This document shows positions 34,293-43,871 of a stretch of 64,000 nucleotides of DNA, piece after piece. The position numbers and the translations under genes are program-made. The stretch is from Onishia niordana (GTDB taxonomy: Bacteria; Pseudomonadota; Gammaproteobacteria; Pseudomonadales; Halomonadaceae). The stretch covers positions 186,001 to 250,000 of the forward strand of contig NZ_SDSD01000004.1 in NCBI RefSeq assembly GCF_004798965.1. Reading direction: 5' to 3'. How positions within the stretch are numbered: position 1 is the stretch's first letter; each line of letters begins with the position of its first letter. Under the pieces are notes generated by a model that was not told the origin of the DNA, searched no databases, and saw nothing but the letters and a program-made list of their open reading frames with translations.

Positions 34293-36251
34293 ATGATTGC
34301 ACTGCGTCAACTCAGTCTGCAACGCGGGACCCAGACGCTGGTCGAAGATGCCGACCTGACCCTGCACGACGGCCACAAGGCCGGGATCGTGGGCGCCAAC
34401 GGCGCTGGCAAGTCGAGTCTGTTCAAGTTGCTGCTCGGCGAGCTGGCCCCCGATAAGGGGCAGCTCGAGATGTCCGGCGGCCAGCGCATCGCCCATATGG
34501 ATCAGGAAATCGAAGCACTGGATGGCGCCATCGTCGATTACGTGCTCGATGGCGACCAGGAGCTGCGGGCTACCGAGCGCGCCCTGGCTGATGCCCAGGC
34601 CAGTGGAAATGTGCATCGCGAGGCCGAGCTGCATGGCGCCATCGAGGCGCTGGACGGTTACAGCGCCCGGGCACGAGCGTCGCAGCTGCTGGTCGGCCTC
34701 GGTTTCGATCAGGGCGATCTTGATCGGCCGATGTCGGATTTCTCGGGGGGCTGGCGCATGCGCGTGAACCTGGCGCGCACCCTGTTCATGCCCTCTGATC
34801 TGCTGCTGCTCGATGAGCCAACCAACCACCTGGACCTGGATGCGCTGTTGTGGCTTGAGCAGTGGCTTGGCCGCTATCCCGGGACGCTGCTGCTGATTTC
34901 TCACGATCGGGACTTCCTGGATGCGGTCTGCGATCACATCGTGCATTTCTATCAGCAGCGGCTGACCCTGTATCGCGGCAATTATTCGACCTTCGAGCGC
35001 ACGCGTGCCGAAAAGCTTGCCCAACAGCAGGCCGAGGCCGTCAAGCTGCAGGCCCGTCGGGAAGAGATAGAGCGCTTCGTGGCGCGCTTTCGCGCCCAGG
35101 CCACCAAGGCCCGTCAGGCCCAGAGCCGCCTTAAGATGCTCGAGCGCATGGGCACGGTGGCGCAGGTGCATGTGGATTCGCCCTTCCACTTCACCTTGCC
35201 CTCTGCCGACAAGACCTCACACCCCTTGCTGGTGCTCGATGAGGCGAGGCTCGGCTATCACGGCGAAGATGGCGAGCGGGTACAGCTCGACCACGTCAAG
35301 CTGACCTTGTTGCCCGGGCAGCGCATCGGCCTCTTGGGGCCCAATGGCGCCGGCAAGTCGACCCTGATCAAGTCGCTGACCGGGGAACTTGAGGTGCTCG
35401 CCGGCAAGCGCGTTGCCGGCGAACACCTCGCCATCGGCTATTTCGCCCAGCATCAGCTCGAGAGCCTGGATGTGGGAGCGACGCCCTTCCTGCACGTACA
35501 GCGGCTGTCGCCGACGGCCAGTGACCAGGAGATTCGCAACTTCCTCGGTGGCTTCGGTTTTCGTGGCGATGACATCTTCGCCAAGGTCGGCAGCTTTTCC
35601 GGCGGTGAGAAAGCGCGCCTGGCGCTATCGCTGGTGGCCTGGCAGAAGCCCAACCTGCTGCTGCTCGATGAGCCCACCAACCACCTGGATCTCGAGATGC
35701 GCGAGGCGCTGACCGAGGCCCTGGCGGGCTTCGAGGGCACGGTGATCATCGTCTCGCACGATCGTCACCTGCTGCGGGCGACCGTCGATGAGTTCTGGCG
35801 CGTGGCGGACCATCGCGTAACGCCCTTCGATGGTGATCTCGATGATTACCGGGCCTGGCTCAAGCAGCGACTCGAGGAGGACCGCCGTGAGGCGCGGGTC
35901 GAAAAGGCCGAGGAAAGCGCTGCCAGGGCCGTCTCGAGCGGTGTGGTCAAGGATGATCGCAAGACGCAGCGCCGTGCCGCGGCGGAGCTGCGTGAAAAGC
36001 TGCGCCCGCTCAAGCGTGAATGTGACAAGGCCGAGAAGGAACTCAACAAGGTCGTTGAGGCCCTCAAGGCGCTCGAGGACGAACTGGCCGATGCCGAGCT
36101 CTATACCGACCCGGCGCGCAAGGACGAGCTGGCGAAAAAGCTTGCCCGTCAGGCCGAGCTCACCAGCCAGCAGGAGCGTCTCGAGGAAACCTGGATGGAG
36201 GCCGCAGAAGCCATGGAGTTACAGGAACAGGCATTGCTGGCCGATGACTGA
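34293..36251 (+). CDS. yheS: ABC-F family ATPase (YheS-like)
   Basis: A 652-residue soluble protein with two ABC cassettes: Walker A GANGAGKSS and GPNGAGKST, signatures FSGGWRMRVNLAR and FSGGEKARLALSL, and LLLDEPTNHLDL twice. The linker between them is charged (about 240-310) and the C-terminal 120 or so residues form a coiled coil (AAAELREKLRPLKRECDKAEKEL). ABC-F proteins bind the ribosomal E site and relieve stalled translation. The ATG follows CCGGAGT. Length and tail fit YheS. Confidence 0.92.
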   Translation: MIALRQLSLQRGTQTLVEDADLTLHDGHKAGIVGANGAGKSSLFKLLLGELAPDKGQLEMSGGQRIAHMDQEIEALDGAIVDYVLDGDQELRATERALADAQASGNVHREAELHGAIEALDGYSARARASQLLVGLGFDQGDLDRPMSDFSGGWRMRVNLARTLFMPSDLLLLDEPTNHLDLDALLWLEQWLGRYPGTLLLISHDRDFLDAVCDHIVHFYQQRLTLYRGNYSTFERTRAEKLAQQQAEAVKLQARREEIERFVARFRAQATKARQAQSRLKMLERMGTVAQVHVDSPFHFTLPSADKTSHPLLVLDEARLGYHGEDGERVQLDHVKLTLLPGQRIGLLGPNGAGKSTLIKSLTGELEVLAGKRVAGEHLAIGYFAQHQLESLDVGATPFLHVQRLSPTASDQEIRNFLGGFGFRGDDIFAKVGSFSGGEKARLALSLVAWQKPNLLLLDEPTNHLDLEMREALTEALAGFEGTVIIVSHDRHLLRATVDEFWRVADHRVTPFDGDLDDYRAWLKQRLEEDRREARVEKAEESAARAVSSGVVKDDRKTQRRAAAELREKLRPLKRECDKAEKELNKVVEALKALEDELADAELYTDPARKDELAKKLARQAELTSQQERLEETWMEAAEAMELQEQALLADD

Positions 36252-36297
36252 GCGAATGCTCGGGGCTTATTGGCGGGCCTCATCCGGAGGGTTTTTC

Positions 36298-36561
36298 ATG
36301 GGGTGTTTCAAGACAGGCGGGCTCTTGCTGCTGACGCTGTGGTTTGCCGGCTGCCAGCCCTCAACCTTGACCCTGGATAACTATCAGCGCCTGTCGCCTG
36401 GCATGACCCGCGAGGAAGTCGAGGCGGTTATCGGCGAACCGAGCGAGTGTGCCGGGGCGATGATGGTCGACCAGTGTCGCTGGGGAGACGAGGCGCGCTA
36501 TATCCAGGGGCAGTTTCTCAATGGCAAGGCGGTGGCCTTCCAGTACCAGGGGCTTCGCTAG
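36298..36561 (+). CDS. Small SmpA/OmlA-like lipoprotein
   Basis: An 87-residue lipoprotein: signal with lipobox FAGC (Cys19), then YQRLSPGMTREEVEAVIGEPSEC, the hallmark of the BamE/SmpA or DUF3862 fold, and a second beta strand pair with two cysteines (SEC, DQC). The ATG follows CCGGAGG. It is 46 bp after the ABC-F gene, so possibly cotranscribed. The bamE gene itself is usually longer and in another context, so this is a paralogue of unknown role. Confidence 0.78.
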   Translation: MGCFKTGGLLLLTLWFAGCQPSTLTLDNYQRLSPGMTREEVEAVIGEPSECAGAMMVDQCRWGDEARYIQGQFLNGKAVAFQYQGLR

Positions 36562-36598
36562 CGCTGCCGGCGCTGAATGGAGGCGTCGTCAGAGGGAA

Positions 36599-36619
36599 AG
36601 GCTCGAGACACTCGAGCCT
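36599..36619. repeat. AGGCTCGAG/CTCGAGCCT hairpin
   Basis: Perfect 9-bp arms around ACA between the lipoprotein gene and the convergent dtd. A likely bidirectional end signal without T tract; related to the hairpin at 5060-5094. Confidence 0.55.
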
Positions 36620-36634
36620 AGCGCTCCAGCAGGT

Positions 36635-37072
36635 TTAGCTCTCCAGCAGAAAGGTCACCGGGCCGTCGTTGATGAGTTCGACCTGCATATCGGCGCCAAA
36701 CTCTCCGCAGGCGACCTTGGGCCAGCGTGCCTTTGCCGCCTCGACCAGGTAGTGATAGAGGCGCTCGCCTTCGGCGGGGGGGGCGGCGCTTGAGAAACTC
36801 GGCCGTAGTCCCTTGCGCGTATCGGCGGCCAGGGTGAACTGGGATACCAGCATCAGCCCGCCTTCGACCTGCTGAAGGTTGAGGTTCATCTTGCCGTCGG
36901 CGTCGCCGAAGACACGGTAGTGCAAAAGCTTGTGCAGCAACTTGTCGGCCCGTGCCTCATCGTCATCGCGCTCCACGCCAACCAGCACGGCAAGGCCCTG
37001 ATCAATGCTGCCTGTCTCGCGGCCGGCCACGCTGACACGGGCCTGGCTGACGCGCTGAATCAAGGCTCTCAT
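36635..37072 (-). CDS. dtd: D-aminoacyl-tRNA deacylase
   Basis: A 145-residue enzyme that removes D-amino acids wrongly charged to tRNA. The two family motifs are present, [12 protein letters not shown] and [11 protein letters not shown] (Gly-cisPro), with the start [15 protein letters not shown]. The frame continues upstream but the conserved start is this ATG. Confidence 0.96.
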   Translation of the reverse strand: MRALIQRVSQARVSVAGRETGSIDQGLAVLVGVERDDDEARADKLLHKLLHYRVFGDADGKMNLNLQQVEGGLMLVSQFTLAADTRKGLRPSFSSAAPPAEGERLYHYLVEAAKARWPKVACGEFGADMQVELINDGPVTFLLES

Positions 37073-37126
37073 GGCGGTTCCCCCTCCTTGCTGAATTTTG
37101 AGGGGGCAGCCTAGCATGGCGCCGGT

Positions 37127-37702
37127 TCAACGCCCCAGCAGGGCATCGCGGAAGTCATCACCGAGTGGCTCATCACCGAGCCAGATGCTGAACAGGGCAT
37201 TGGCCAATGCCAGGTCATTGGCGTCGAAGAGCGTCTCGTCATTGAGCGCCAGGCGCAGGGTCTCGCCATCCCAACTGAGGGTATAGCGATCGCCCGGGAC
37301 CACGTCGCGGTACTGACGTCCGAAAGCCTCGACATCTTGGCGAAGCTGCTGATAGGCCTCGTTACCCAGGTTGTCGCGCAGCGTGTCCTCCGTGACTTTT
37401 GCGAAGTCCTCGGCCTCGATGGCGTGGAAGTAGTGAAGCTCAAGGCGGCGTGGCACATCTGACTGCGGTGCTGGTTCAGGTGATCCGCTGGCCTGGTAGT
37501 AAGCGCCAGCGTAGGCATCCCACATCAGGTAGCGAAACAGGCCGCTGCCGATCAGCCGGTACGACTGCCCCTGTTCCTCGAGTTGGGTGGGGAAGGTAGC
37601 GTCTTCGACGACGACCTGTTCCTGGGCGAAGGCGGTGGGTGCCAGGGTCAGCAGCCAGGCGAACAGCGGGGCAAACCGCAACAGCGACAGAAGCGAGCGC
37701 AT
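37127..37702 (-). CDS. Exported chalcone isomerase-like protein
   Basis: A 191-residue protein with a signal peptide (MRSLLSLLRFAPLFAWLLTL to TAFA). The mature part follows the chalcone-isomerase-like fold: FPTQLEEQGQSYRLIGSGLFRYLMWDAYAGAYY and DVPRRLELHYFHAIEAEDFAK. Bacterial members are periplasmic and their role is unknown; catalysis on flavonoids is unlikely. GGAG lies 8-9 bp before the ATG. Confidence 0.8.
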   Translation of the reverse strand: MRSLLSLLRFAPLFAWLLTLAPTAFAQEQVVVEDATFPTQLEEQGQSYRLIGSGLFRYLMWDAYAGAYYQASGSPEPAPQSDVPRRLELHYFHAIEAEDFAKVTEDTLRDNLGNEAYQQLRQDVEAFGRQYRDVVPGDRYTLSWDGETLRLALNDETLFDANDLALANALFSIWLGDEPLGDDFRDALLGR

Positions 37703-37871
37703 GCGTTTTTCTCCGTAAGTTAAGGTCACCTTACGGACAACGAGGGCGATGGAAAGGTTCGTGGCGGTTATCCTTGGCGGCTATTCCTCGTGTCTATTCC
37801 TGGCCGACTATTACTGATGACGATTCCTAATAACTCTAAGTGGCCGGCGGCTTCATGCCTCGCGGCAGGTG

Positions 37872-38717
37872 TCACCAGGCGCGACAGACCATGACATCGC
37901 AATGGGGTTCGGCCAGCAGTTTGTCGCTGAGTTGCCCCCTTGCCTGCCAATCACCGCGGCTTCCCATGGCCAAAAGGTCCGGAGGCTGACGGCGCAGGCG
38001 ATTCATCAACACCTCCTCCGGGTTGCCCTGTTCGAGTTCCAGCTCCAGCTCAGGCACGTCATCAAGCGTGGCCATCAGGGTTTCGATCTCGGCTTCCAGC
38101 TGGCGACGCAGCTGGCGGACACGGGTATCGCGCCACTGTGCATAGCTCGGCGTTGAGCCAAGCTCCCGTTCACCTGGCAGTTCCCAAGCATGTAGCAGTG
38201 TCAGGTGGGCGGCGGGAAAGCGCTTGAGCGTCTCGCGCAGGGCGTTGCGACACGTCAGCGAGAAGTCTAAGGGGACCAGGATCTCGCGCCAGGTCTGGGT
38301 CGGAGGATGGCTTGCCGAGATCACCGGACAGGGCGCACCACGAAGCACTCGGGCAAGGGTGCTACCGGCAACCAGGTCAGGGTGGCCACGCTTGCGGTGA
38401 ACGCCCATCACGATCATCTCGACGTCGCGTTCATGAGCCTCGCGAATGATCTCGGCATAGGGGGCACCCGTCACCGTCTGGATCAGGCACTCCGGGGCCG
38501 GTAGCGCGTAATCCTCGCGGATGTCAGTGAGCATGTGTTCCATCTCGGCGACGACTGCCTGCTCAAGGTCGTGCAGGACCGCATGCGGCAGATAGGGGTC
38601 GAGGACGTGAAGAACATCGAGGCGGGCTCCGGTTTCCCGGGCCAGGCGGATAGCGCGGCCGAAGGCGGCACGATTCTCGGCGGATAAATCACAGGCGAAC
38701 AACAGGGTGCGAGTCAT
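37872..38717 (-). CDS. Tandem universal stress protein (UspE-like, two Usp domains)
   Basis: A 281-residue protein with two Usp domains, 1-140 (ends VLRGAPCPVIS) and 145-281 (ends EPHCDVMVCRAW). The first keeps GVHRKRGHPDLVAGSTLARV, close to the ATP-binding signature; the second has the degenerate GSRGDWQARGQLSDKL. Likely a stress-response regulator in the cytoplasm. Stand-alone gene. Confidence 0.85.
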   Translation of the reverse strand: MTRTLLFACDLSAENRAAFGRAIRLARETGARLDVLHVLDPYLPHAVLHDLEQAVVAEMEHMLTDIREDYALPAPECLIQTVTGAPYAEIIREAHERDVEMIVMGVHRKRGHPDLVAGSTLARVLRGAPCPVISASHPPTQTWREILVPLDFSLTCRNALRETLKRFPAAHLTLLHAWELPGERELGSTPSYAQWRDTRVRQLRRQLEAEIETLMATLDDVPELELELEQGNPEEVLMNRLRRQPPDLLAMGSRGDWQARGQLSDKLLAEPHCDVMVCRAW

Positions 38718-38979
38718 GGTCTCCCTCCCTTCGTTTCGCGCATCAGGAGCGCGGGCAGGCAGGATTTAGCATGGTGGCAGTTACTTCTGCCTGCAAGGTA
38801 GATCATGCTTTCTGATGCCAGTCAGAACGAGGTTTGCGCTCCCATGACCTTTCTCTACAGCGGGTATGTCAGCGCTTACTCAGCCGCTTGCTCAAGCGCT
38901 ACCCATGTCTCTTGTCGAGCCAGGCCTTTCACCTTTTACGCTTTTCAACGCCTCCCTTTTCTCAGTATCTGCTCATTGG

Positions 38980-39810
38980 TTACCACCAGGCATGGAAGTG
39001 ATGGACCGGGCCGCGCCCCTTGCCGATCTGCAGACGCTGGCTGGCTTCTAGTGCGGCATGCAGCCAGCGCTTGGCCTCGCCGATGGCCTCGACGATGGCG
39101 GCGTGGGAGGCGCCTTCCGGCAGACGCGACAGCTGGGCGGCGATCGCCGAGGATAGCGCACAGCCGGTGCCGTGCAGGTTGTCGGTCGCCAGTCGTGGCG
39201 CCGGTAGCCAGGTGCTATCGGTGGGCGTCGCCAACAAATCCGGGCAGGCGCTACCCACGAGGTGCCCGCCCTTGAGTAGCACATAGGGCGCCTTCAGTGC
39301 CTGCAGGCCGGGTAGCATGGCCTCCATGGCATCGGAGTCATTTGGCACTTCGTCGCCGAGCAAAACCGCAGCCTCGGGCAGGTTGGGGGTGATCACATCG
39401 GCGAGTGGCACCAGCACCTCTCGCACCGCTCGTATACCCTCGGCATCGACCAGAATATCGCCACTCTTGGCGACCATCACCGGATCGAGCACGATCCAGC
39501 GCGGGCGGCGCCGCATCAGGGCATCGCGGATCGTTTCGGCGACATCGCGACTGGCTACCATGCCGATCTTGACGGCATCGATGTGGACGTCGTCGAGCAG
39601 GTTATCGAGCTGCACGCGGATGACCTCGGCGGGTACCGGGTGAACGCTTGCTACCCCACGGGTATTCTGGGCGATCACCGCGGTGATGACATTGGTCGCA
39701 TAGGTGCCGAGGGCCGAGAGTGTCTTGATATCACCCTGCAGGCCGGCGCCTCCCGAGGGGTCGGAGCCGGCGATGGTCAGGGTATGAGGAATGCGGGAGG
39801 AGATAGACAT
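38980..39810 (-). CDS. thiD: Hydroxymethylpyrimidine/phosphomethylpyrimidine kinase
   Basis: A 276-residue ribokinase-fold enzyme that phosphorylates HMP twice in thiamine synthesis. The N-terminal substrate site GSDPSGGAGLQGDIKT, KIGM, and the anion-hole motif LHGTGCALSSAIAAQL are diagnostic. No thiE is next to it. It is divergent from the YqaA gene with a 63-bp gap and no riboswitch-like sequence. Confidence 0.94.
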   Translation of the reverse strand: MSISSRIPHTLTIAGSDPSGGAGLQGDIKTLSALGTYATNVITAVIAQNTRGVASVHPVPAEVIRVQLDNLLDDVHIDAVKIGMVASRDVAETIRDALMRRRPRWIVLDPVMVAKSGDILVDAEGIRAVREVLVPLADVITPNLPEAAVLLGDEVPNDSDAMEAMLPGLQALKAPYVLLKGGHLVGSACPDLLATPTDSTWLPAPRLATDNLHGTGCALSSAIAAQLSRLPEGASHAAIVEAIGEAKRWLHAALEASQRLQIGKGRGPVHHFHAWW

Positions 39811-39873
39811 CGTGACATCGTCTTGTAGTCAGAAAACGCCGCTAAGCATACGCCAGTCGCGGCGCTTCCGGCC

Positions 39874-40302
39874 ATGCTAAGCCTTTTTCTGGTGGCACTG
39901 GCTAGCGCCACCCTGCTGCCGGGAGGCTCCGAGCTGTGGCTGGCGCGGCTGTGGTGCCAGGGCGAGCCGGTAGTGCTGCTGTGGGTCCTGGCCACCGCCG
40001 GCAACACGCTGGGGAGTCTAATTAACGTCGCTCTGGGGCGCTACGCTCGCCGCTATCAGCATCGGCGCTGGTTTCCGGCCTCGCCGCGGAGGCTGGCGCG
40101 AGCCGAGCGGGGGTATCGACGCTTCGGTGAGGCGAGCTTGTTGTTATCCTGGGTGCCGGTGATCGGTGACCCGCTGACGGTGCTGGCCGGTATCTTCCGC
40201 CTGCCCTGGTGGCGGGCCACGCTATGGATACTGATCGCCAAGGGCGGTCGCTACGCGCTGCTCTTGTGGTTGGCTGATGCCTGGCTGGCCCCCGTGTGCT
40301 GA
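39874..40302 (+). CDS. YqaA-family membrane protein (DedA-related)
   Basis: A 142-residue inner-membrane protein with three to four helices. ATLLPGGSELWLARLWCQG and VLATAGNTLGSLINVALGRY are typical of YqaA; LLLSWVPVIGDPLTVLAGIFRLPWW resembles the DedA re-entrant region. Possibly a lipid scramblase-type protein; role unproven. Confidence 0.85.
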   Translation: MLSLFLVALASATLLPGGSELWLARLWCQGEPVVLLWVLATAGNTLGSLINVALGRYARRYQHRRWFPASPRRLARAERGYRRFGEASLLLSWVPVIGDPLTVLAGIFRLPWWRATLWILIAKGGRYALLLWLADAWLAPVC

Positions 40303-40442
40303 TCGTCGCGTTGATCACCTATCCGGCGCCGATGATCGGTTGGATCCAGGCCTTGCATGATGGCGATCGGGTAGGGGTAATGGAGAGGGGTAGTGGAGAG
40401 AGGGAATGGATAGCAAATCGCGCTCCTGGCCATTAATACACA

Positions 40443-40473
40443 CAAAAAACCGGGCTCGCGTGGCGAGCCCGGT
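40443..40473 (-). terminator. Terminator downstream of the TakP-like receptor gene
   Basis: ACCGGGCTCGC/GCGAGCCCGGT stem, with a T run on the minus strand (AAAAAA at 40443-40449), 23 bp past the stop codon. Confidence 0.85.
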
Positions 40474-40495
40474 CGTTTGATGCGTCAGTGAAACG

Positions 40496-41602
40496 TTACT
40501 CGGTGGTGTCGCCTTCAGGGTTGCGAGCGTTGTAGTAGGCCTGCTCGGAGATGGCGTGATAGTTCACGACTTTTTCCTGGAAGCTGGTGTAGGAGTCGTA
40601 GATCTTCTTGGCCATGTCGCTGGACTCACTCAGCTCCTCGACCACATCGGAAGACAGCTCCTTGGCCCTTGCCAGCACGTCGTCGGGTAGGCGACGCAGC
40701 TGGACATCATGCTCGTTGACCAGCGTCTCGAGCGCATCGTTGTTGCGCGCGGTGTACTCGTCGAGCATGTCGGCGTTGACGTCGCGGATCGCGGTCCTGA
40801 GGATCGCTTGCAGGTCATCCGGCAGCGAGGCCATGGCTTCCTCGTTGACGATCGCCTCGAACATCACAGTTGGCTCGTGCCAGCCCGGGTAGTAGTAGTA
40901 CTCGGCGGCCTGGTGGAGCCCGAAGGCCAGGTCATTGTAAGGCCCGATCCACTCGGTGGCATCGATGGCGCCGGACTGCAGCGACGTGAAGATCTCGCCG
41001 CCCGGCATGTTGACGATGGCCACGCCCATGCGGTCCATGACCTCGCCGCCAAGGCCTGGCATGCGCATCTTCAGGCCGTCCAGATCGTCGACCGAGTTGA
41101 TTTCCTTGTTGTACCAGCCGCCCATCTGCACGCCGGAGGCGCCAGCGACCATCACGTCGACGCCGAAGTCATCGTAGAGTTCGTTCCACAGCTCAAGCCC
41201 ACCGCCGTAATGCAACCAGGCGTTCATTTCCTGGGCGTTCATGCCGAAAGGCACCGCGGCGAAGAATTGTGCCGCCGGCGCCTTGCCTTTCCAGTAGTAG
41301 GAGGCAGAGTGGCCAAGCTCGGCAGTGCCTTCCGAGACGGCGTCGAAGACCTCGAAGCCGGGGACCAACTGACCGGCGCCAAAGACGTTGATGGTCAGGC
41401 GGCCATTGGACATTTCATCGACCAGCTTCGATAGCCGCTCGGGTCCCTGACCGACGCCGGGGAAATTCTTCGGCCAGGAGGTCACCATCTTCCATTCGAA
41501 GGTTTCCTGAGCCTTGGCCGTGTTGTCCACGCCCGAGACCAGAAATAGACCGGAGGCGGCGGTGCTTAGCGCCACGGCGGCGACGAGTGATTTGAGTTTC
41601 AT
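40496..41602 (-). CDS. TRAP transporter solute-binding protein (2-oxoacid type, TakP-like)
   Basis: A 368-residue periplasmic receptor with a signal peptide ending AKAQ. WPKNFPGVGQGPERL, GAGQLVPGFEVFDAV, QMGGWYNKEI and GAIDATEWIGPYNDLAFG are the conserved segments of the TakP branch, which binds 2-oxoacids with a sodium ion or lactate with calcium. It is encoded downstream of its membrane subunits, separated from dctM by 153 bp, and has its own terminator. Substrate inferred from similarity only. Confidence 0.88.
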   Translation of the reverse strand: MKLKSLVAAVALSTAASGLFLVSGVDNTAKAQETFEWKMVTSWPKNFPGVGQGPERLSKLVDEMSNGRLTINVFGAGQLVPGFEVFDAVSEGTAELGHSASYYWKGKAPAAQFFAAVPFGMNAQEMNAWLHYGGGLELWNELYDDFGVDVMVAGASGVQMGGWYNKEINSVDDLDGLKMRMPGLGGEVMDRMGVAIVNMPGGEIFTSLQSGAIDATEWIGPYNDLAFGLHQAAEYYYYPGWHEPTVMFEAIVNEEAMASLPDDLQAILRTAIRDVNADMLDEYTARNNDALETLVNEHDVQLRRLPDDVLARAKELSSDVVEELSESSDMAKKIYDSYTSFQEKVVNYHAISEQAYYNARNPEGDTTE

Positions 41603-41755
41603 GCGACTTCCTCTCTTTATTATGCAGATTGTGGTGCGAGAGGCCCGCCGAGGCGGGCCGGCATGCGAACCGGGCTCTGGCCCGGGCTGGCACCTTGAGG
41701 GTGCCGGAAGAACGTTATGCTCTTCTTTATACTCTTCTTATATAGGCAGCATCGT

Positions 41756-43159
41756 TCAAAATTGCTCGGGTAGCCAGGTGGCAAGCTCAGGGAAGAAGGC
41801 CAGGGCCACCAGCATGGCGAGCTGCAGGGCAATGAACGGCATGACCCCGCGGTAGATCGCTGACGTAGGTACCGATTCCGGCGCTACGCCGCGCAGGTAG
41901 AAAAGCGCAAAGCCAAAGGGTGGCGTCAGGAACGACGTTTGCAGGTTGATGGCGATCATGATGCCCAGCCAGATCGGGTCGAGGCCCATGGCCAGCAGGA
42001 TGGGGCCGACGATCGGCACCACCACGAAGGTGATTTCGATGAAGTCGAGGATGAAGCCGAGCAGGAAGATCACCACCATCACCACAAGCGTCGCTCCCAC
42101 CACGCCGCCGGGCATGCTCTCAAAGACCTCCTGGATCAACTCCTCGCCACCAAAGGCGCGGAACACCAGCGAGAACAGGGCGGCGCCGATCAGGATCAGG
42201 AACACCATGGTAGTGACGTGAGCGGTAGAGTGCAGCGCTTCCTTGAGCGTCTTGAAGTCCAGTTGGCGATAGGCGATGGCAAGTACCAGGGCGCCGAAGG
42301 CGCCGACCGCCGAGGCCTCGGTGGGCGTGGCGAAGCCGCCGAGAATCGAGCCCAAGACCACGATGATCAGCATGATCGGCGGCACCAGGCCTTTGAGCAG
42401 CAGCGTGAACAGACTGCCCTGATGGCCGAGTTCTTCCATCAACTCTTCGCGATCGGCGGGCGGTGCCGCCTCGGGCTTGAGCCAGGCGATGAAGGCAACA
42501 TAGGCGATGTAGAGCGCCACCAGGATCAGGCCGGGCACCAGCGCCCCCATGAACAGGTCGCCCACCGAGACGGTCTTGGGGCTGAAGATGCCCATGGATA
42601 GCTGAGCCTGCTGGTAGGCCGAAGAGAGAACATCCCCCAGCAGTACCAGGGCAATCGAGGGCGGGATGATCTGGCCCAGGGTGCCGGTGGCACAGATGGT
42701 ACCGGTGGCCAGCGGCATGCTGTAGCCGCGCTTGAGCATGGTCGGCAGCGACAGCAGCCCCATGGTGACCACGGTAGCACCGACGATGCCGGTCGACGCC
42801 GCGAGCATCATGCCGACCAGCGTCACCGAAATGCCGAGCCCCCCGCGCAGCGAACCGAACAGCAGCGCCATGGCGTCGAGCAGGGTCTCGGCCACCTTCG
42901 ACTTCTCGAGCAGCACGCCCATTAGCACGAACAGCGGTACTGCCAAGAGCGTCTGGTTGGTCATGATGCCGTAAAGACGGTTGGGGAAGGCCGACAGGAA
43001 ACTGGCATCGAAGTGGGCATTGATACCGAGCGCTTCGAGGCCCATGCCGAGGCCGGCGAAGGCAAGTGCGGTGCCGGCCAGCGACAGGGCGACCGGGAAG
43101 CCGAACATCAGCACTACGCAGATGACGGCGAACAGGATCAGGGGCATGAATTCCAGCAT
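41756..43159 (-). CDS. TRAP transporter large permease (DctM)
   Basis: A 467-residue protein of 12-13 helices. GGLGISVTLVGMMLAASTGIVGATVVTMG and CATGTLGQIIPPSIALVLLGD are DctM hallmarks; the hydrophilic loop with PEAAPPADREELMEEL in mid-protein is typical of the TakP-linked longer forms. Its ATG overlaps the dctQ stop by one base. Partner of the receptor at 40496. Confidence 0.93.
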   Translation of the reverse strand: MLEFMPLILFAVICVVLMFGFPVALSLAGTALAFAGLGMGLEALGINAHFDASFLSAFPNRLYGIMTNQTLLAVPLFVLMGVLLEKSKVAETLLDAMALLFGSLRGGLGISVTLVGMMLAASTGIVGATVVTMGLLSLPTMLKRGYSMPLATGTICATGTLGQIIPPSIALVLLGDVLSSAYQQAQLSMGIFSPKTVSVGDLFMGALVPGLILVALYIAYVAFIAWLKPEAAPPADREELMEELGHQGSLFTLLLKGLVPPIMLIIVVLGSILGGFATPTEASAVGAFGALVLAIAYRQLDFKTLKEALHSTAHVTTMVFLILIGAALFSLVFRAFGGEELIQEVFESMPGGVVGATLVVMVVIFLLGFILDFIEITFVVVPIVGPILLAMGLDPIWLGIMIAINLQTSFLTPPFGFALFYLRGVAPESVPTSAIYRGVMPFIALQLAMLVALAFFPELATWLPEQF

Positions 43160-43713
43160 TACAGCAGTTCCTCAGCGTCGTCATCGTGAGTCGGCGCCAT
43201 GCGCCCCGTGAAGATCATGGCGTTGCGTACCGCCTCAACCAGCCCCTGCAGGATCATCAGAGCGGCGAACGCCGGGATCAGCGTCTTGAGCAGGAAGACG
43301 CCGGGAATCCCCCCGGATTCCGGCGAGCCCTCGAATATCGCCCAGGATTTACCGACATAGCCAAGGCTGGTCAGGATCACGAAAATCATGACCGGCATCA
43401 GCAGGAAGAGGGTGCCGAGTAGGTCAACGAGTGCCTTCTTGCGAGCGGTCATGGCGCGATAGAAGATATCGACCCGCACATGGCCGTCATGCTTGAGGGT
43501 ATACCCCGCTAACAGCATGAAAACGCTGGCATGCATATACATGACCGATTCCTGCATGGGGATGCTGTTGAAGTTGAAGGCGTAGCGCAGCACCACGACC
43601 AGAAACTGGATCAGCATCATGATCAGGATGAGCCAGGACAGACTCTTGCCCAGCCATTCTGAGGCCTGGTCGAGCCTTGAGAAGATTCCCGGCAGAGTGG
43701 AAGAGGAAGGCAT
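43159..43713 (-). CDS. TRAP transporter small permease (DctQ)
   Basis: A 184-residue protein with four membrane helices (SWLILIMMLIQFLVVVLRYAF first; the loop KHDGHVRVDIFYRAM is typical of DctQ). First gene of the unit dctQ-dctM-receptor. Confidence 0.9.
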   Translation of the reverse strand: MPSSSTLPGIFSRLDQASEWLGKSLSWLILIMMLIQFLVVVLRYAFNFNSIPMQESVMYMHASVFMLLAGYTLKHDGHVRVDIFYRAMTARKKALVDLLGTLFLLMPVMIFVILTSLGYVGKSWAIFEGSPESGGIPGVFLLKTLIPAFAALMILQGLVEAVRNAMIFTGRMAPTHDDDAEELL

Positions 43714-43871
43714 GGGAGTCTCGCTTTGGATGTCCGACAGAGGTCAACGCCATGGGGTGTCCGCGATGGCGCGGTGGGTGGGTGATTGGTTCCACCATCG
43801 TCGATAAGTCTACGTGATTTGATCAAGTGCCGTTATGGCAGGGACTTATCCATTGGTCGAAAAGATTGGTC